DNA of 24,081 nucleotides from Alectryocaccomicrobium faecavium (lineage in GTDB: Bacteria > Bacillota > Clostridia > Christensenellales > Aristaeellaceae), in the NCBI GenBank assembly GCA_018713425.1, contig DVOT01000182.1, positions 1 through 24,081 of the forward strand, read 5' to 3'. Below are positions 1 to 8,289 of the stretch, one piece after another. A model generated the notes under the pieces. That model had not been told where the DNA came from and did no database searches. It saw nothing but the letters and a program-made list of their open reading frames with translations. Numbering within the stretch: the first letter of the stretch is position 1; each line of letters starts with the position of its first letter. The position numbers and the translations under genes are program-made.

Positions 1-1
1 A

Positions 2-2443
2 TCAATACCCCGGGTATAGATTGGGGTCGTTATAATAGGGCGGATAATAGTAGCCCGTACACTGGTCGCAGGTGGGAATGGACGGTTCCTCGCGCGAGTT
101 GGTGGCATAGGTGAAATAGCGGTGCACTGTGGAGGCGGATTCCGCCATGCGCAGCGGATGCCCCTCGGGCGCGTACACAATGCCATAAATTTCCGTGGCA
201 TAGCAATTGGGGCCGGGCAGCATGTGCGATTGCGAACACAGCGTGACCGCGCGGTGCATGTTGCACTGCGTCGTGGGCTCCGTGCCAGCGAGGAAATAAT
301 CCGTGGTGGTGCCATAGCCGTCGATATCGTTGCGGCAGGCGTCCGTGGCCAGCATGCCGGAAACCGAGCATACGGTGCAGCGCACCAGCCCCACTTCCTC
401 CGCGGATTTGGTCACGATGGGCCTATCCTCCGTGTAGCCCGCGCTGGTATGGGCCGCCTCCATGGCCGCCGCCCACAGCGGCGCGGCGAAGGAGCCGCCG
501 GTCGCGTCCGAGGCGAGCGGGCGGTAATTGTCGTGCCCGATCCACAGCGCGCAGGAATAGTAGCCGGTCATGCCGGCGAAGAACACGCCGCGCGCGTCCG
601 AATTGGTGCCGGTTTTGCCCGCCACCGTCATATTGCCAAAGCGGGCGCGGCTGCCCGTGCCGCTGCTGCTCACGCAATCCTCCAGCATATCCACCAGCAG
701 CCAGGCGGTGGACTCCTTAAAGGCCTGTCGCGAGATTTGCAAATCCGTGGCGCGCAGGTACACGGTTTGGTTATCGGCATAGCGCACTTCCGTGAAGGCG
801 TAGGGCTCCAGATACACGCCCGAATTGGCCACCGCGCCAAAGGCGGCCGCCATTTCCAGCGGCGTAACGCCCGAAGAGCCCAGCGCCAGGCCGGAACCGG
901 TGGCGTCGATGCGCTCGTCGCTCACGCCCAGCCGCTTGAGATAGGCCACGGAATTGTCGATGGTCACGTATTCAAACAAGGCCTGCGCCGTGGCGTAGTT
1001 GTGCGATTTGGTCATGGCGCGGCGCATGCTTTCCACGCCCGTCCAACCGCCGCCGCCATAGTTGTTGGGATAGCCCCGCTCGCTCACCCAACCATCGATG
1101 GGAATGGGCAGGTTGAGCACCGGCGTGGCGGGCGAATAGCCCAAATCGATCGCCGGGCCATACACCGAAAGGGGTTTCAAGGAAGAACCCACTGGCATAT
1201 CCATCTGATAGGCGCGGTTGAGCTCCCACTTTTGCGTGGGTTCATCCCGGCCGCCGACGATGGCTACCAGCGCGCCCGTGCGCCAATCCGTAACGGCAAC
1301 GGCCGCCTGCGGTTGCGCCACTTCTTTGTATTCGCCGCCGCCCAGGGAGGCCTGATAGGACGCGTCGGCTTCATAGCGCGTTTCCGGATATTTGTCCCAG
1401 TTGGAAAGCGTATCCTGCACGGCCTGCTGCACGGCGGGGTCGAGCGTTGTGTAGATGTGATAGCCGCCGGTGCGCAGCCGGTTTTCCATGGCGTTGCGGT
1501 TGGTGGCGTTGTCCTCCAGGTTTTCCTGGCGCAGCATTTTGGTCACCACGTCGTAAATCGCGTATTCCACAAAATAAGCGTGGTCGTACATTTCGCCGGT
1601 GGAACTGGTGGGCATCACGGTCAGCCGTTCGCTCATGGCCTGGTCGTATTCCGCCTGGGTGATGTAGCCCTGCTCCAACATCAATTCGAGCACATAATCC
1701 GCGCCGTCCTCGCACTTTTCGGGCGTGTTGAGCGTGTAGTAACAGCGGCGGGGGTTGTAATTGTTGGGGCTGCGGATCATCCGCGCCAGCATGGCGCATT
1801 CGCGCAGGGAAAGCTCCACCAGATCCTTGCCGAAATAATCCAGTGCGGCAGCCTTCACGCCATATACCGAGCCGCCCATGAAGATGGTGTTGAGGTATTC
1901 CTGCAAAATCTGCTCTTTACTCACCTGCTCTTCCAGTTGCAGCGCCAGATAGGCTTCCTGCAATTTGCGCTTATAGGTCTGCTCGCTGGAAAGCATGGTT
2001 AGTTTAATCAACTGCTGGGTGATGGTGGAACCGCCCTGCATGGAATTGTTGAGCAGGTTCTGCACAAATGCGCCCACAATGCGCTTCACATCCACGCCGT
2101 TGTGCTCGTAAAAGCGCGCGTCCTCCACGGCGATCACCGCGTCGATCAAATTTTGCGGCACTTCATCCAGCGTCACGTTGATGCGGTTTTCCGTGCCGGA
2201 AAATTCCGTGACCAGTGTGCCGTATTTGTCGTAGATAAACGAGGTTTGCGCCTGCGAATTGAACACGCTTAGATCCAGCTCCGGCGCGGTTTCGATCCAC
2301 GCCTTGGCCACGCCCAATAGCAGGCCGCCCCCGGAAACCATGAGCAGCAGCACCACAAACAGGAGCATTTTTGCCGCCGTCATGCCCACGGCCAGCACAA
2401 AATTGTTGTCGTTGTGCCGGGGCTTAAAAAAGCTTTTGGCCAT
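2..2443 (-). CDS. Class A penicillin-binding protein (PBP1A family), bifunctional glycosyltransferase/transpeptidase
   Basis: Polymerises lipid II into glycan strands and cross-links the stem peptides on the outer face of the membrane. An 813-aa protein with one N-terminal membrane anchor (about residues 24-47). The GT51 glycosyltransferase domain carries EDARFYEHNG (about 107-116, catalytic Glu) and QGGSTITQQ (about 136-144). The transpeptidase domain has the three penicilloyl-serine motifs: SSLK (nucleophile Ser about 420), SHN (about 480) and KTGT (about 610). The tail after about residue 685 has eight Cys, beginning CTVC and ending CDQC, then a Tyr/Pro-rich end. The start is ATG with AAGGAGG 6-7 bases upstream. 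The stop codon lies at the very edge of the window, so the gene is complete. It is apparently monocistronic, with an extended -10 promoter just upstream. Family assignment is secure; the role of the Cys tail is unknown. Confidence 0.96.
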   Translation of the reverse strand: MAKSFFKPRHNDNNFVLAVGMTAAKMLLFVVLLLMVSGGGLLLGVAKAWIETAPELDLSVFNSQAQTSFIYDKYGTLVTEFSGTENRINVTLDEVPQNLIDAVIAVEDARFYEHNGVDVKRIVGAFVQNLLNNSMQGGSTITQQLIKLTMLSSEQTYKRKLQEAYLALQLEEQVSKEQILQEYLNTIFMGGSVYGVKAAALDYFGKDLVELSLRECAMLARMIRSPNNYNPRRCYYTLNTPEKCEDGADYVLELMLEQGYITQAEYDQAMSERLTVMPTSSTGEMYDHAYFVEYAIYDVVTKMLRQENLEDNATNRNAMENRLRTGGYHIYTTLDPAVQQAVQDTLSNWDKYPETRYEADASYQASLGGGEYKEVAQPQAAVAVTDWRTGALVAIVGGRDEPTQKWELNRAYQMDMPVGSSLKPLSVYGPAIDLGYSPATPVLNLPIPIDGWVSERGYPNNYGGGGWTGVESMRRAMTKSHNYATAQALFEYVTIDNSVAYLKRLGVSDERIDATGSGLALGSSGVTPLEMAAAFGAVANSGVYLEPYAFTEVRYADNQTVYLRATDLQISRQAFKESTAWLLVDMLEDCVSSSGTGSRARFGNMTVAGKTGTNSDARGVFFAGMTGYYSCALWIGHDNYRPLASDATGGSFAAPLWAAAMEAAHTSAGYTEDRPIVTKSAEEVGLVRCTVCSVSGMLATDACRNDIDGYGTTTDYFLAGTEPTTQCNMHRAVTLCSQSHMLPGPNCYATEIYGIVYAPEGHPLRMAESASTVHRYFTYATNSREEPSIPTCDQCTGYYYPPYYNDPNLYPGY

Positions 2444-2478
2444 CTCTGCCTCCTTATATCCAAAGTGTCACCATTTCC

Positions 2479-2487
2479 ATTATACCA
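2479..2487 (-). promoter_or_regulatory. Extended -10 promoter for the PBP1A gene
   Basis: On the minus strand the sequence reads TGGTATAAT, a perfect -10 hexamer with the TGn extension, about 36 bases upstream of the PBP1A start codon. No good -35 hexamer is seen at 16-18 bases, which fits an extended -10 promoter. Confidence 0.6.
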
Positions 2488-2620
2488 CATACGCGCGAAT
2501 TTTGGGGGCTATTTTGGAAGAATTTTGTGGCGGATTTTTTTGCCGGAATCCCGGCGTTTCTTGGACGCGCATATAGCCCCATTGGGTTCCCGGCATAGAG
2601 CCTTTTCACAAAAACGGCGC

Positions 2621-2651
2621 ATAAAACAGGCCGCCAACTGTTTGACGGCCT
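2621..2651 (-). terminator. Rho-independent terminator of the WG-protein/PstS-like operon
   Basis: Inverted repeat 2628-2651 (arms AGGCCG-CAA / TTG-CGGCCT with one internal mismatch and a 4-base loop), 14 bases after the stop of the PstS-like gene. In the minus direction it is followed by a T-rich run (GTTTTAT). The rest of the space between 2444 and 2665 holds the PBP1A promoter and no further gene. Confidence 0.7.
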
Positions 2652-2665
2652 ATGGGATTTGCGCG

Positions 2666-3538
2666 TTACTGCGCCGCTAGGCGCACATATCCGGCGGCCT
2701 CGATGAGGTCGCGGCCTTCTTCCGTTTGCAAATAGTCAAAGAGAATGCGCGCCGGGGAATCCTCCGGCTCGTCCGCGCGGATCACCGCGTACACATCCTG
2801 GCAATAGGGGTATTCGCCCGAGGCGATGGTTTCGTTGGAAGGCTGCACGCCGTCGATGGCGAGCAGGCGGACGCCGTCCTGCGCGTACATGTTGTGCGCG
2901 TAGTAATACACCGAATAGCCGATGGCGTTGGCCGTGTTTTTATAGGAGGCGACGCGGTCGATCAGCTCGCCCATTTCGCCGGGCCGCAGCTCGGTGGGCG
3001 CGTCCACCATTTCCACATCCTTCATCACCTGCGCGCGCATCATCACCTGGCTGCCCGAAGCCTCCACGCGCTGGTAGGCCACGATGGGCCGGTCCTCGCC
3101 GCCCACTTCGCTCCAATTGGTGATTTTGCCGGAATAGATGCCCACGGCTTCCTCCTGCGAGAGGGAAGTTACGGGGTTATCCGCGTTGACGAGGAACACC
3201 AGCGCGTCGCGCGTGATGGGCTGCATCAAAAGTTCCACGCCCCTGTCCTCGGCGTATTCCAAAGCGCTCGCTTCCGGCGCGTACACGAGCAGCAGATCCG
3301 CCGCTCCGTCCGCCAGGGCATAGAAGGATTCCGTGGTTTTGGTGTGCGTGATGGAGATTTTCGCCTCTTCCTCGCTCACGCCGCACACCTGCTGCATCAG
3401 CGCGTAGCTCAGCGGCAGCGTGGCCGTGGAACCGTCCACGCGGGGATAGTCTTCCGGGGAATAATGGGGCGCTTCGGCCAGCGCGCAGCCAAAGAGCAGC
3501 AGCGCGCTCACAAAAATGGCGCAGCATCGTTTGATCAT
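2666..3538 (-). CDS. PstS-like phosphate-type substrate-binding lipoprotein
   Basis: Predicted extracytoplasmic binding protein of the PstS/PBP-like type. 290 aa from the chosen ATG. The signal peptide ends in a lipobox LLFGC (Cys18), so the protein is probably a lipoprotein. Family marks are VDGSTATLPL near the N terminus (anion-binding loop), IYSGKITNWSEVGG in the middle and ASGSQ after it. Length and fold signature match PstS-like proteins. The reading frame extends further upstream to 3814, but that part overlaps the WG-protein gene and lacks a signal peptide; ATG 3538 has GAGGAGG 8-9 bases upstream. It follows the WG-protein gene by 14 bases, so the two are co-transcribed. No pstC, pstA, pstB or phoU is present here, so phosphate uptake cannot be assumed; a sensing or wall-associated role is possible. 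Confidence 0.87.
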   Translation of the reverse strand: MIKRCCAIFVSALLLFGCALAEAPHYSPEDYPRVDGSTATLPLSYALMQQVCGVSEEEAKISITHTKTTESFYALADGAADLLLVYAPEASALEYAEDRGVELLMQPITRDALVFLVNADNPVTSLSQEEAVGIYSGKITNWSEVGGEDRPIVAYQRVEASGSQVMMRAQVMKDVEMVDAPTELRPGEMGELIDRVASYKNTANAIGYSVYYYAHNMYAQDGVRLLAIDGVQPSNETIASGEYPYCQDVYAVIRADEPEDSPARILFDYLQTEEGRDLIEAAGYVRLAAQ

Positions 3539-3552
3539 GGATTTGTTCCTCC

Positions 3553-4941
3553 TCAATCCATTAGCTCGGTATAGGCGCTCTGGCGATAATACCAGTGGCC
3601 GGTCTCGTCGATGAGTCCCCATTCGTCCACGCGCTTGACCCAGTAGCGGTCTGGCGCGAGGGCCGTCATGGATTCGTATTCCATGGCCAGCAGCGGATTG
3701 CCTGCCTCGTCGATTAGGGCGTTGCGCATGCTGCCGGGCACGTAGCTTTCGTAACCATCCATGGGCACGGTATCGTAGTCCACGACAATATAGCGCCCCT
3801 GCCCATTTTGCCAACTCACAAAGGAAATCTGGCGATACGCCTCTTCGCCCACGCGGTTTAACTGCGCGTCCACCAGGTAGCAGGTGGATTCCCCTGCGCC
3901 GTCATATTGATACAGGCTGAATACGGTCTCGCCTCCGTCGCTAAACGTAGCGCCGCCATACAGGGAAGCGTTTTCGGGCAGCGTGCCGATGAAATTCCCT
4001 TGATAATCGTATACTTGCTCCGGCCCGTCCGGATCGTACGCCACCAGCCGGTTCCCTCCCGGCACGGAAATCCAGCCGTTTTCCTTGAGGGGAATAAAGC
4101 CGGTGTTTTCCAGCGTAACCACGTCGAAGAGGGCCGCGCCGCCCGCCGCTTCCGCCACGATGGGCGCGCCGGGAACGCCCTCATAAAGGGCAATGCTGGA
4201 ATACACCATGGGCAAAGCTTCCTGGCCATTCCGGTCGAGCAGGCCCACGGGGGAAAAGAAGGCGTCGCCCTGGCCGTACACCACAAAATAGGGGCCCGCC
4301 GCGTAGCTCACATTTTGCCCTTCTGCCAGCTGCGCGACGGTCGTGCCGCGCTCATCCAAAATGCGGGTGACGCCATCCGCGTCCGTGACGCAGGCGCGGT
4401 CGCCGCTGACGAAGAATCCTTCGCAGGCGATGCCGGTATCCGTTTCGTTGCCCGCTCGGTCGATGGCCACGAGCGCGCCGCCTTTCATGGCGAGAAAGCT
4501 GTCGCCGATGTCCTCCAGTTGCTCGTAGGGGCCGGCGAACAGCTCGTTGCCCTGCGCGTCCAGCGCGCCCATCAACCCATCGCGCGCAAAGATCACGCTA
4601 TCCGATCCGGGGCAATAGCTCCACAGCGAATAGCGCATATCCGTGAGCACGTTGCCCTGCGCGTCCGCCAGCGCTTCCAGCGCGCTTTCCCAGCCGTATT
4701 CATCCGTCACGGTATGTTTTCCATCGCTCACGGCGAAGAGTTGCGTACCCTCGTCCCCATAGAGCAAATCATAGATGGATGTGAATTGCCCGCTGGGATA
4801 GATCAGTTCTCCATCGCGCCCCACGACCATGGGCATGCCGTCGTCCGTGCTGACCACATAGGCTTCCCGTTCCGTCTCCGCCCGCGCGCCCAGGCAGGCG
4901 AGCGCCAGCAGGAGAAGGCAAACCGCCGCCACCTTCCGCAC
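3553..4941 (-). CDS. Secreted WG-repeat-like protein, function unknown
   Basis: 462 aa with an N-terminal signal peptide (residues 1-22, probable cleavage after ARA). The body is a chain of degenerate short beta repeats of the form 'G-x-x-D-x-x-G-N', and the last one, DEWGLIDETGHWYY, is close to the classical WG repeat consensus. WG-repeat proteins are thought to form extended beta structures at the cell surface, without a known enzymatic activity. Start is GTG with GAGGGGGG about 7 bases upstream. It is the first gene of an operon with the PstS-like lipoprotein. Divergent from the aldolase gene, with 158 bases between. I see no catalytic motif and infer only an exported binding or structural role. 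Confidence 0.8.
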   Translation of the reverse strand: MRKVAAVCLLLLALACLGARAETEREAYVVSTDDGMPMVVGRDGELIYPSGQFTSIYDLLYGDEGTQLFAVSDGKHTVTDEYGWESALEALADAQGNVLTDMRYSLWSYCPGSDSVIFARDGLMGALDAQGNELFAGPYEQLEDIGDSFLAMKGGALVAIDRAGNETDTGIACEGFFVSGDRACVTDADGVTRILDERGTTVAQLAEGQNVSYAAGPYFVVYGQGDAFFSPVGLLDRNGQEALPMVYSSIALYEGVPGAPIVAEAAGGAALFDVVTLENTGFIPLKENGWISVPGGNRLVAYDPDGPEQVYDYQGNFIGTLPENASLYGGATFSDGGETVFSLYQYDGAGESTCYLVDAQLNRVGEEAYRQISFVSWQNGQGRYIVVDYDTVPMDGYESYVPGSMRNALIDEAGNPLLAMEYESMTALAPDRYWVKRVDEWGLIDETGHWYYRQSAYTELMD

Positions 4942-5031
4942 ACCGATTCCCCCCTCGTCTTTTGCTGCCAGTTAGACGCCCATAAGCAGGAAAAAGTTGC
5001 AAAATTGGCGCGAATTCCGCGGGCGGATCTA

Positions 5032-5060
5032 TTGCATATCGGGCGCGCGGCGTCTATAAT
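5032..5060 (+). promoter_or_regulatory. Sigma-A type promoter for the aldolase gene
   Basis: -35 TTGCAT (5032-5037), 17-base spacer, perfect -10 TATAAT (5055-5060), 39 bases before the aldolase ATG. The -35 is weak and the -10 is consensus. Confidence 0.7.
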
Positions 5061-5099
5061 TACAGATAAGACATCACAAAATCATAAAGGAGCAAAGAT

Positions 5100-6002
5100 A
5101 TGAACCGCATTCAAATCACAGGCATCCTGCCGGCGCTCGTCTCTCCCGTGAATGAGGACGGTAGCATTCGGGAAGCGGCCCTGCGCAAGTTGGTGCGCGA
5201 TCTGGCGCGCACGGGAATTTCGGGCTTTTACCTTTGCGGCGCGACGGGCGAAGGCATCGCCATGGCGCCGGAACGCCGCATGGAGCTGGTGGAAATCGTG
5301 AAAGATGAAGCGCCCAGCGGCATGAAGCTCATCAACCACATCGGCGCAGCCGACCTAGCGACGGTACGCCGCCTGGCGCGGCACAGCCGCCAGATCGGGC
5401 TGGACGCGATCTCTTCCGTGCCGCCGTTCTTTTTCTCGTATGACGAAAAGGGCGTTTTGGACTATTACCGCGCCATGGCGGAGGCGAGTGAAGGCCTGCC
5501 TCTATTGGTATATGCCTGCCCGCTTTCCGGCACGCCGCTGCCGGTTTCCACCATCGAAAAGATGCTGGACATTCCCGGCTTCCTCGGCATGAAATATACC
5601 AACCCGGACTACTACAAAATGAGCCGCTATAAGAAGATTGACGGCGGCAACATCAACATCTTAAACGGGCCGGATGAAACCTGCGCCCTGGGGCTGCTCA
5701 TGGGCGCGGACGGCGCGATTGGCTCCACGTACAATGTGATGCCGCGCCTGTTCGTGAAGCTGTTCGCCGCCGTAAAGGAGGGCCGCGCGGACGAGGCCCT
5801 GCGGCTGCAAATGCGGGCGGACGAGGTGATCGAATGCATGCTGCGCTACGATGTGATTTCCTGCGTGAAGCTCCTGCTGAGCGACATGGGCTATGATGTG
5901 GGCGAGCCCAACGCGCCGCTTAAGCGCCTGAGCGAGGAGGAAAAGACCGCCTTCCGCGCCAGCATCCGGGTGCTGGATCTGCCGGAAACGCTGGGAATAT
6001 GA
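5100..6002 (+). CDS. N-acetylneuraminate lyase / dihydrodipicolinate synthase family aldolase (NanA-like)
   Basis: Class I aldolase of the DapA/NanA superfamily forming a Schiff base with a pyruvate-type keto acid. 300 aa, typical length. GATGE (47-51) is the carboxylate-binding loop, Tyr138 is the catalytic tyrosine, and GMKYTN places the Schiff-base lysine at 165. LNGPDE (about 188-193) and GSTYN (about 208-212) are NanA-like rather than DapA-like; DapA would show a different loop here. Start ATG has AAAGGAG 6-7 bases upstream. The gene stands alone between its own promoter and that of the glutamine synthetase, with no nanE, nanK, sialic transporter or lysine genes nearby, so the true substrate (sialic acid or another 2-keto-3-deoxy acid) is open. 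Family assignment is sure, substrate is inference. Confidence 0.9.
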   Translation: MNRIQITGILPALVSPVNEDGSIREAALRKLVRDLARTGISGFYLCGATGEGIAMAPERRMELVEIVKDEAPSGMKLINHIGAADLATVRRLARHSRQIGLDAISSVPPFFFSYDEKGVLDYYRAMAEASEGLPLLVYACPLSGTPLPVSTIEKMLDIPGFLGMKYTNPDYYKMSRYKKIDGGNINILNGPDETCALGLLMGADGAIGSTYNVMPRLFVKLFAAVKEGRADEALRLQMRADEVIECMLRYDVISCVKLLLSDMGYDVGEPNAPLKRLSEEEKTAFRASIRVLDLPETLGI

Positions 6003-6036
6003 CGCGGTGCATGCGAAGTTTTCACACGCCGCCATA

Positions 6037-6066
6037 TTGACAATTAACGCGCCAGGCGGGTATACT
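6037..6066 (+). promoter_or_regulatory. Promoter of the glutamine synthetase operon
   Basis: Perfect -35 TTGACA (6037-6042), 18-base spacer, -10 TATACT (6061-6066), 94 bases before the chosen glnN start. No GlnR-type TGTNAN7TNACA box was seen by eye. Confidence 0.8.
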
Positions 6067-6082
6067 TTTTATAGATAGAAAG

Positions 6083-6114
6083 AGGCGCTGTGGGCAAGGG
6101 GTTCCGCGGCGCCT
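6083..6114 (+). promoter_or_regulatory. Hairpin in the glutamine synthetase leader
   Basis: Inverted repeat AGGCGC (6083-6088) / GCGCCT (6109-6114), starting about 10 bases after the predicted transcription start and followed by only TTTA. It could be a weak attenuator or an mRNA-stabilising 5' stem; the short stem and long loop make it uncertain. Confidence 0.35.
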
Positions 6115-6159
6115 TTATGCAAAAACCAGCGCGATCCACAAACGATTAGGAGGATGGGC

Positions 6160-8250
6160 ATGAACCACGTAACGGAAATTTTCGGCAGCATGGTGTTTGA
6201 CGACGCGACGATGAAGGAAAAACTTCCGCGCGACGTTTACAAGGCGCTGAAAAAGACCATCGAGATCGGAAAATCGCTCGATCCGGGCGTCGCCAACACG
6301 GTCGCCAACGCGATGAAGGACTGGGCGATCGAAAAAGGCGCCACGCACTTTACACACTGGTTCCAGCCCATGACCGGCATCACGGCTGAAAAGCACGACA
6401 GCTTCATTTCCCCCACGGGCGATGGCCGCGTGATCATGGAATTTTCGGGCAAGGAGCTGATCAAGGGCGAGCCGGACGCTTCCAGTTTCCCCTCTGGCGG
6501 GCTGCGCGCCACCTTTGAGGCGCGGGGCTACACGGCCTGGGATCCCACGTCTTACGCCTTCATTAAAGATGGCACGCTGTGCATCCCCACGGCCTTTTGC
6601 TCCTACACCGGCGAAGTGCTGGACAAAAAGACCCCGCTATTGCGCTCCATGGAGGCCATCGACCGGCACGCGCTGCGCATCCTGCGCCTGTTTGGCGACA
6701 CGGCCACCAGCCGCGTGGCCACCACCGTGGGCGCGGAGCAGGAATATTTCCTGGTGGACAAGGCGCTGTACGAGCGGCGCAAGGATCTCAAAACCTGCGG
6801 CCGCACGCTCTTTGGCGCCAAGCCGCCCAAGGGACAGGAAATGGAGGACCACTATTTCGGCGCGATCAAACCCCGCGTGCATGCCTTTATGCAGGAGTTA
6901 AACGAGGAATTGTGGAAGCTGGGCGTGCTCGCCAAGACGGAGCACAACGAGGCGGCCCCCGCGCAGCACGAACTGGCGCCCATCTTTGAAACCACCAACA
7001 TCGCCACCGATCACAACCAGCTCACCATGGAAGTGATGCGCAAGGTGGCGCCGCGGCACGGCCTGGTGTGCCTTTTGAGCGAGAAGCCCTTCGACGGCGT
7101 GAATGGCAGCGGCAAGCACAACAACTGGTCGCTTTGCACAGACACGGGCAAAAACTTGCTCGATCCGGGCAAATCGCCCTATGAAAACCTGCAATTTCTG
7201 CTCTTCCTGGCCGCTGTGATCCGCGCGGTGGATGAATACCAGGATCTGCTCCGCGTGAGCGTGGCCACGGCGGGGAACGACAACCGCCTGGGCGGCTACG
7301 AAGCGCCGCCGGCCATTGTGAGCATGTTCATTGGCTCAGAGCTGGAAGGCATCCTGGAGGCCATCGAGACCGGCGCGGCTTACGACCCCAAAAAGCGCGT
7401 GGAAATGGAAGTGGGCGTGCACGTGTTGCCGCACTTCGCCAAGGATACCACGGACCGCAACCGCACTTCGCCCTTCGCCTTCACGGGGAACAAATTTGAG
7501 TTCCGCATGGTTGGTTCCTCCGCGTCTATCGCGGAGGCGAACATCGTGCTCAACACGATCGTGGCCGACGAGCTCAAGCAATTCGCCGACGAGCTGGAAG
7601 GCGCGGAGAATTTCCGCCACGCTGTGATGGAACTGATCCGGCGCACGGTGCGGGAGCACAAGCGCATTCTCTTCAATGGCAACAATTATTCCGAAGAATG
7701 GCGGCGCGAGGCGCAGCGGCGCGGATTGCTGAATTTGGCCTCCACGGCTGAGGCAATCCCGCATTTCCTGGATCCCAAGAACATCGCCTTGTTTGCGCGG
7801 CACGGCATTTTTTCGGAAACCGAAATGCGCTCGCGCTGCGAGATTTTGCTGGAAAACTACCACAAAACCATCTGCATCGAAGCGCTGACCATGCTCGATA
7901 TGGCCCGGCACGATGTGACGCCCGCCGTGGTGGAATATACATCCCGCCTGGCGGACGGCATCCTCAAAAAGCGCGCGGTGGGCGCGCACATCGCCTGCGA
8001 GTTGGAAGAAAACTTGCTCGAGCGCCTGTCGTCGCTCGCTTCCGCGCTGAACACGAAGATTCGCGCGCTGGACGCGGCGATGTATGGCGCGCGGGAAGTG
8101 CATGGAAACGAGGCGCTGGCGTTCTATTGCCGCGAGCGCGTCCTTTCCGCCATGCGCGAACTGCGCGGCGTGGTGGACGCGCTGGAAGTCGAGGTCGCCG
8201 CGGACGCGTGGCCGTATCCCACGTACGAAGAGCTGCTCTTTAGCGAATAA
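6160..8250 (+). CDS. glnN: Type III glutamine synthetase
   Basis: ATP-dependent ligation of ammonia to glutamate, the entry of ammonium into metabolism; cytoplasmic. 696 aa, matching the roughly 700-aa GSIII class and far above GSI (about 450 aa). GSIII marks: EFSGKELIKGEPDASSFP region (about 94-112), GAEQEYFLVD (about 191-200, metal-binding Glu), KTEHNEAAPAQHELAP (about 259-274) and VNGSGKHNNWS (about 314-324, ammonium/ATP site). An ATG also occurs at 6154, but it sits inside the AGGAGG ribosome-binding site itself; ATG 6160 has the right 6-base spacing and is preferred. First gene of a three-gene unit with a histidine phosphatase (39 bases on) and a small hypothetical gene. Driven by a strong promoter. 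Confidence 0.96.
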   Translation: MNHVTEIFGSMVFDDATMKEKLPRDVYKALKKTIEIGKSLDPGVANTVANAMKDWAIEKGATHFTHWFQPMTGITAEKHDSFISPTGDGRVIMEFSGKELIKGEPDASSFPSGGLRATFEARGYTAWDPTSYAFIKDGTLCIPTAFCSYTGEVLDKKTPLLRSMEAIDRHALRILRLFGDTATSRVATTVGAEQEYFLVDKALYERRKDLKTCGRTLFGAKPPKGQEMEDHYFGAIKPRVHAFMQELNEELWKLGVLAKTEHNEAAPAQHELAPIFETTNIATDHNQLTMEVMRKVAPRHGLVCLLSEKPFDGVNGSGKHNNWSLCTDTGKNLLDPGKSPYENLQFLLFLAAVIRAVDEYQDLLRVSVATAGNDNRLGGYEAPPAIVSMFIGSELEGILEAIETGAAYDPKKRVEMEVGVHVLPHFAKDTTDRNRTSPFAFTGNKFEFRMVGSSASIAEANIVLNTIVADELKQFADELEGAENFRHAVMELIRRTVREHKRILFNGNNYSEEWRREAQRRGLLNLASTAEAIPHFLDPKNIALFARHGIFSETEMRSRCEILLENYHKTICIEALTMLDMARHDVTPAVVEYTSRLADGILKKRAVGAHIACELEENLLERLSSLASALNTKIRALDAAMYGAREVHGNEALAFYCRERVLSAMRELRGVVDALEVEVAADAWPYPTYEELLFSE

Positions 8251-8289
8251 CCGGGCAGGCGTTGCTTTCCCAGAAAGGTGGCTGACGGC

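Noticed and set aside
122..2002. Long plus-strand open frame opposite the PBP1A gene
   Set aside because: Its translation is His/Arg/Gly-rich low-complexity text, the usual antisense shadow of a high-GC gene, with no ribosome-binding site or domain.
3539..3814. Upstream extension of the PstS-like gene
   Set aside because: It overlaps the WG-protein gene in another frame and would bury the signal peptide; ATG 3538 has an excellent ribosome-binding site.
5100..6002. Sialic acid catabolic cluster around the NanA-like gene
   Set aside because: No kinase, epimerase or transporter for sialic acid is adjacent, so only the aldolase itself is supported.
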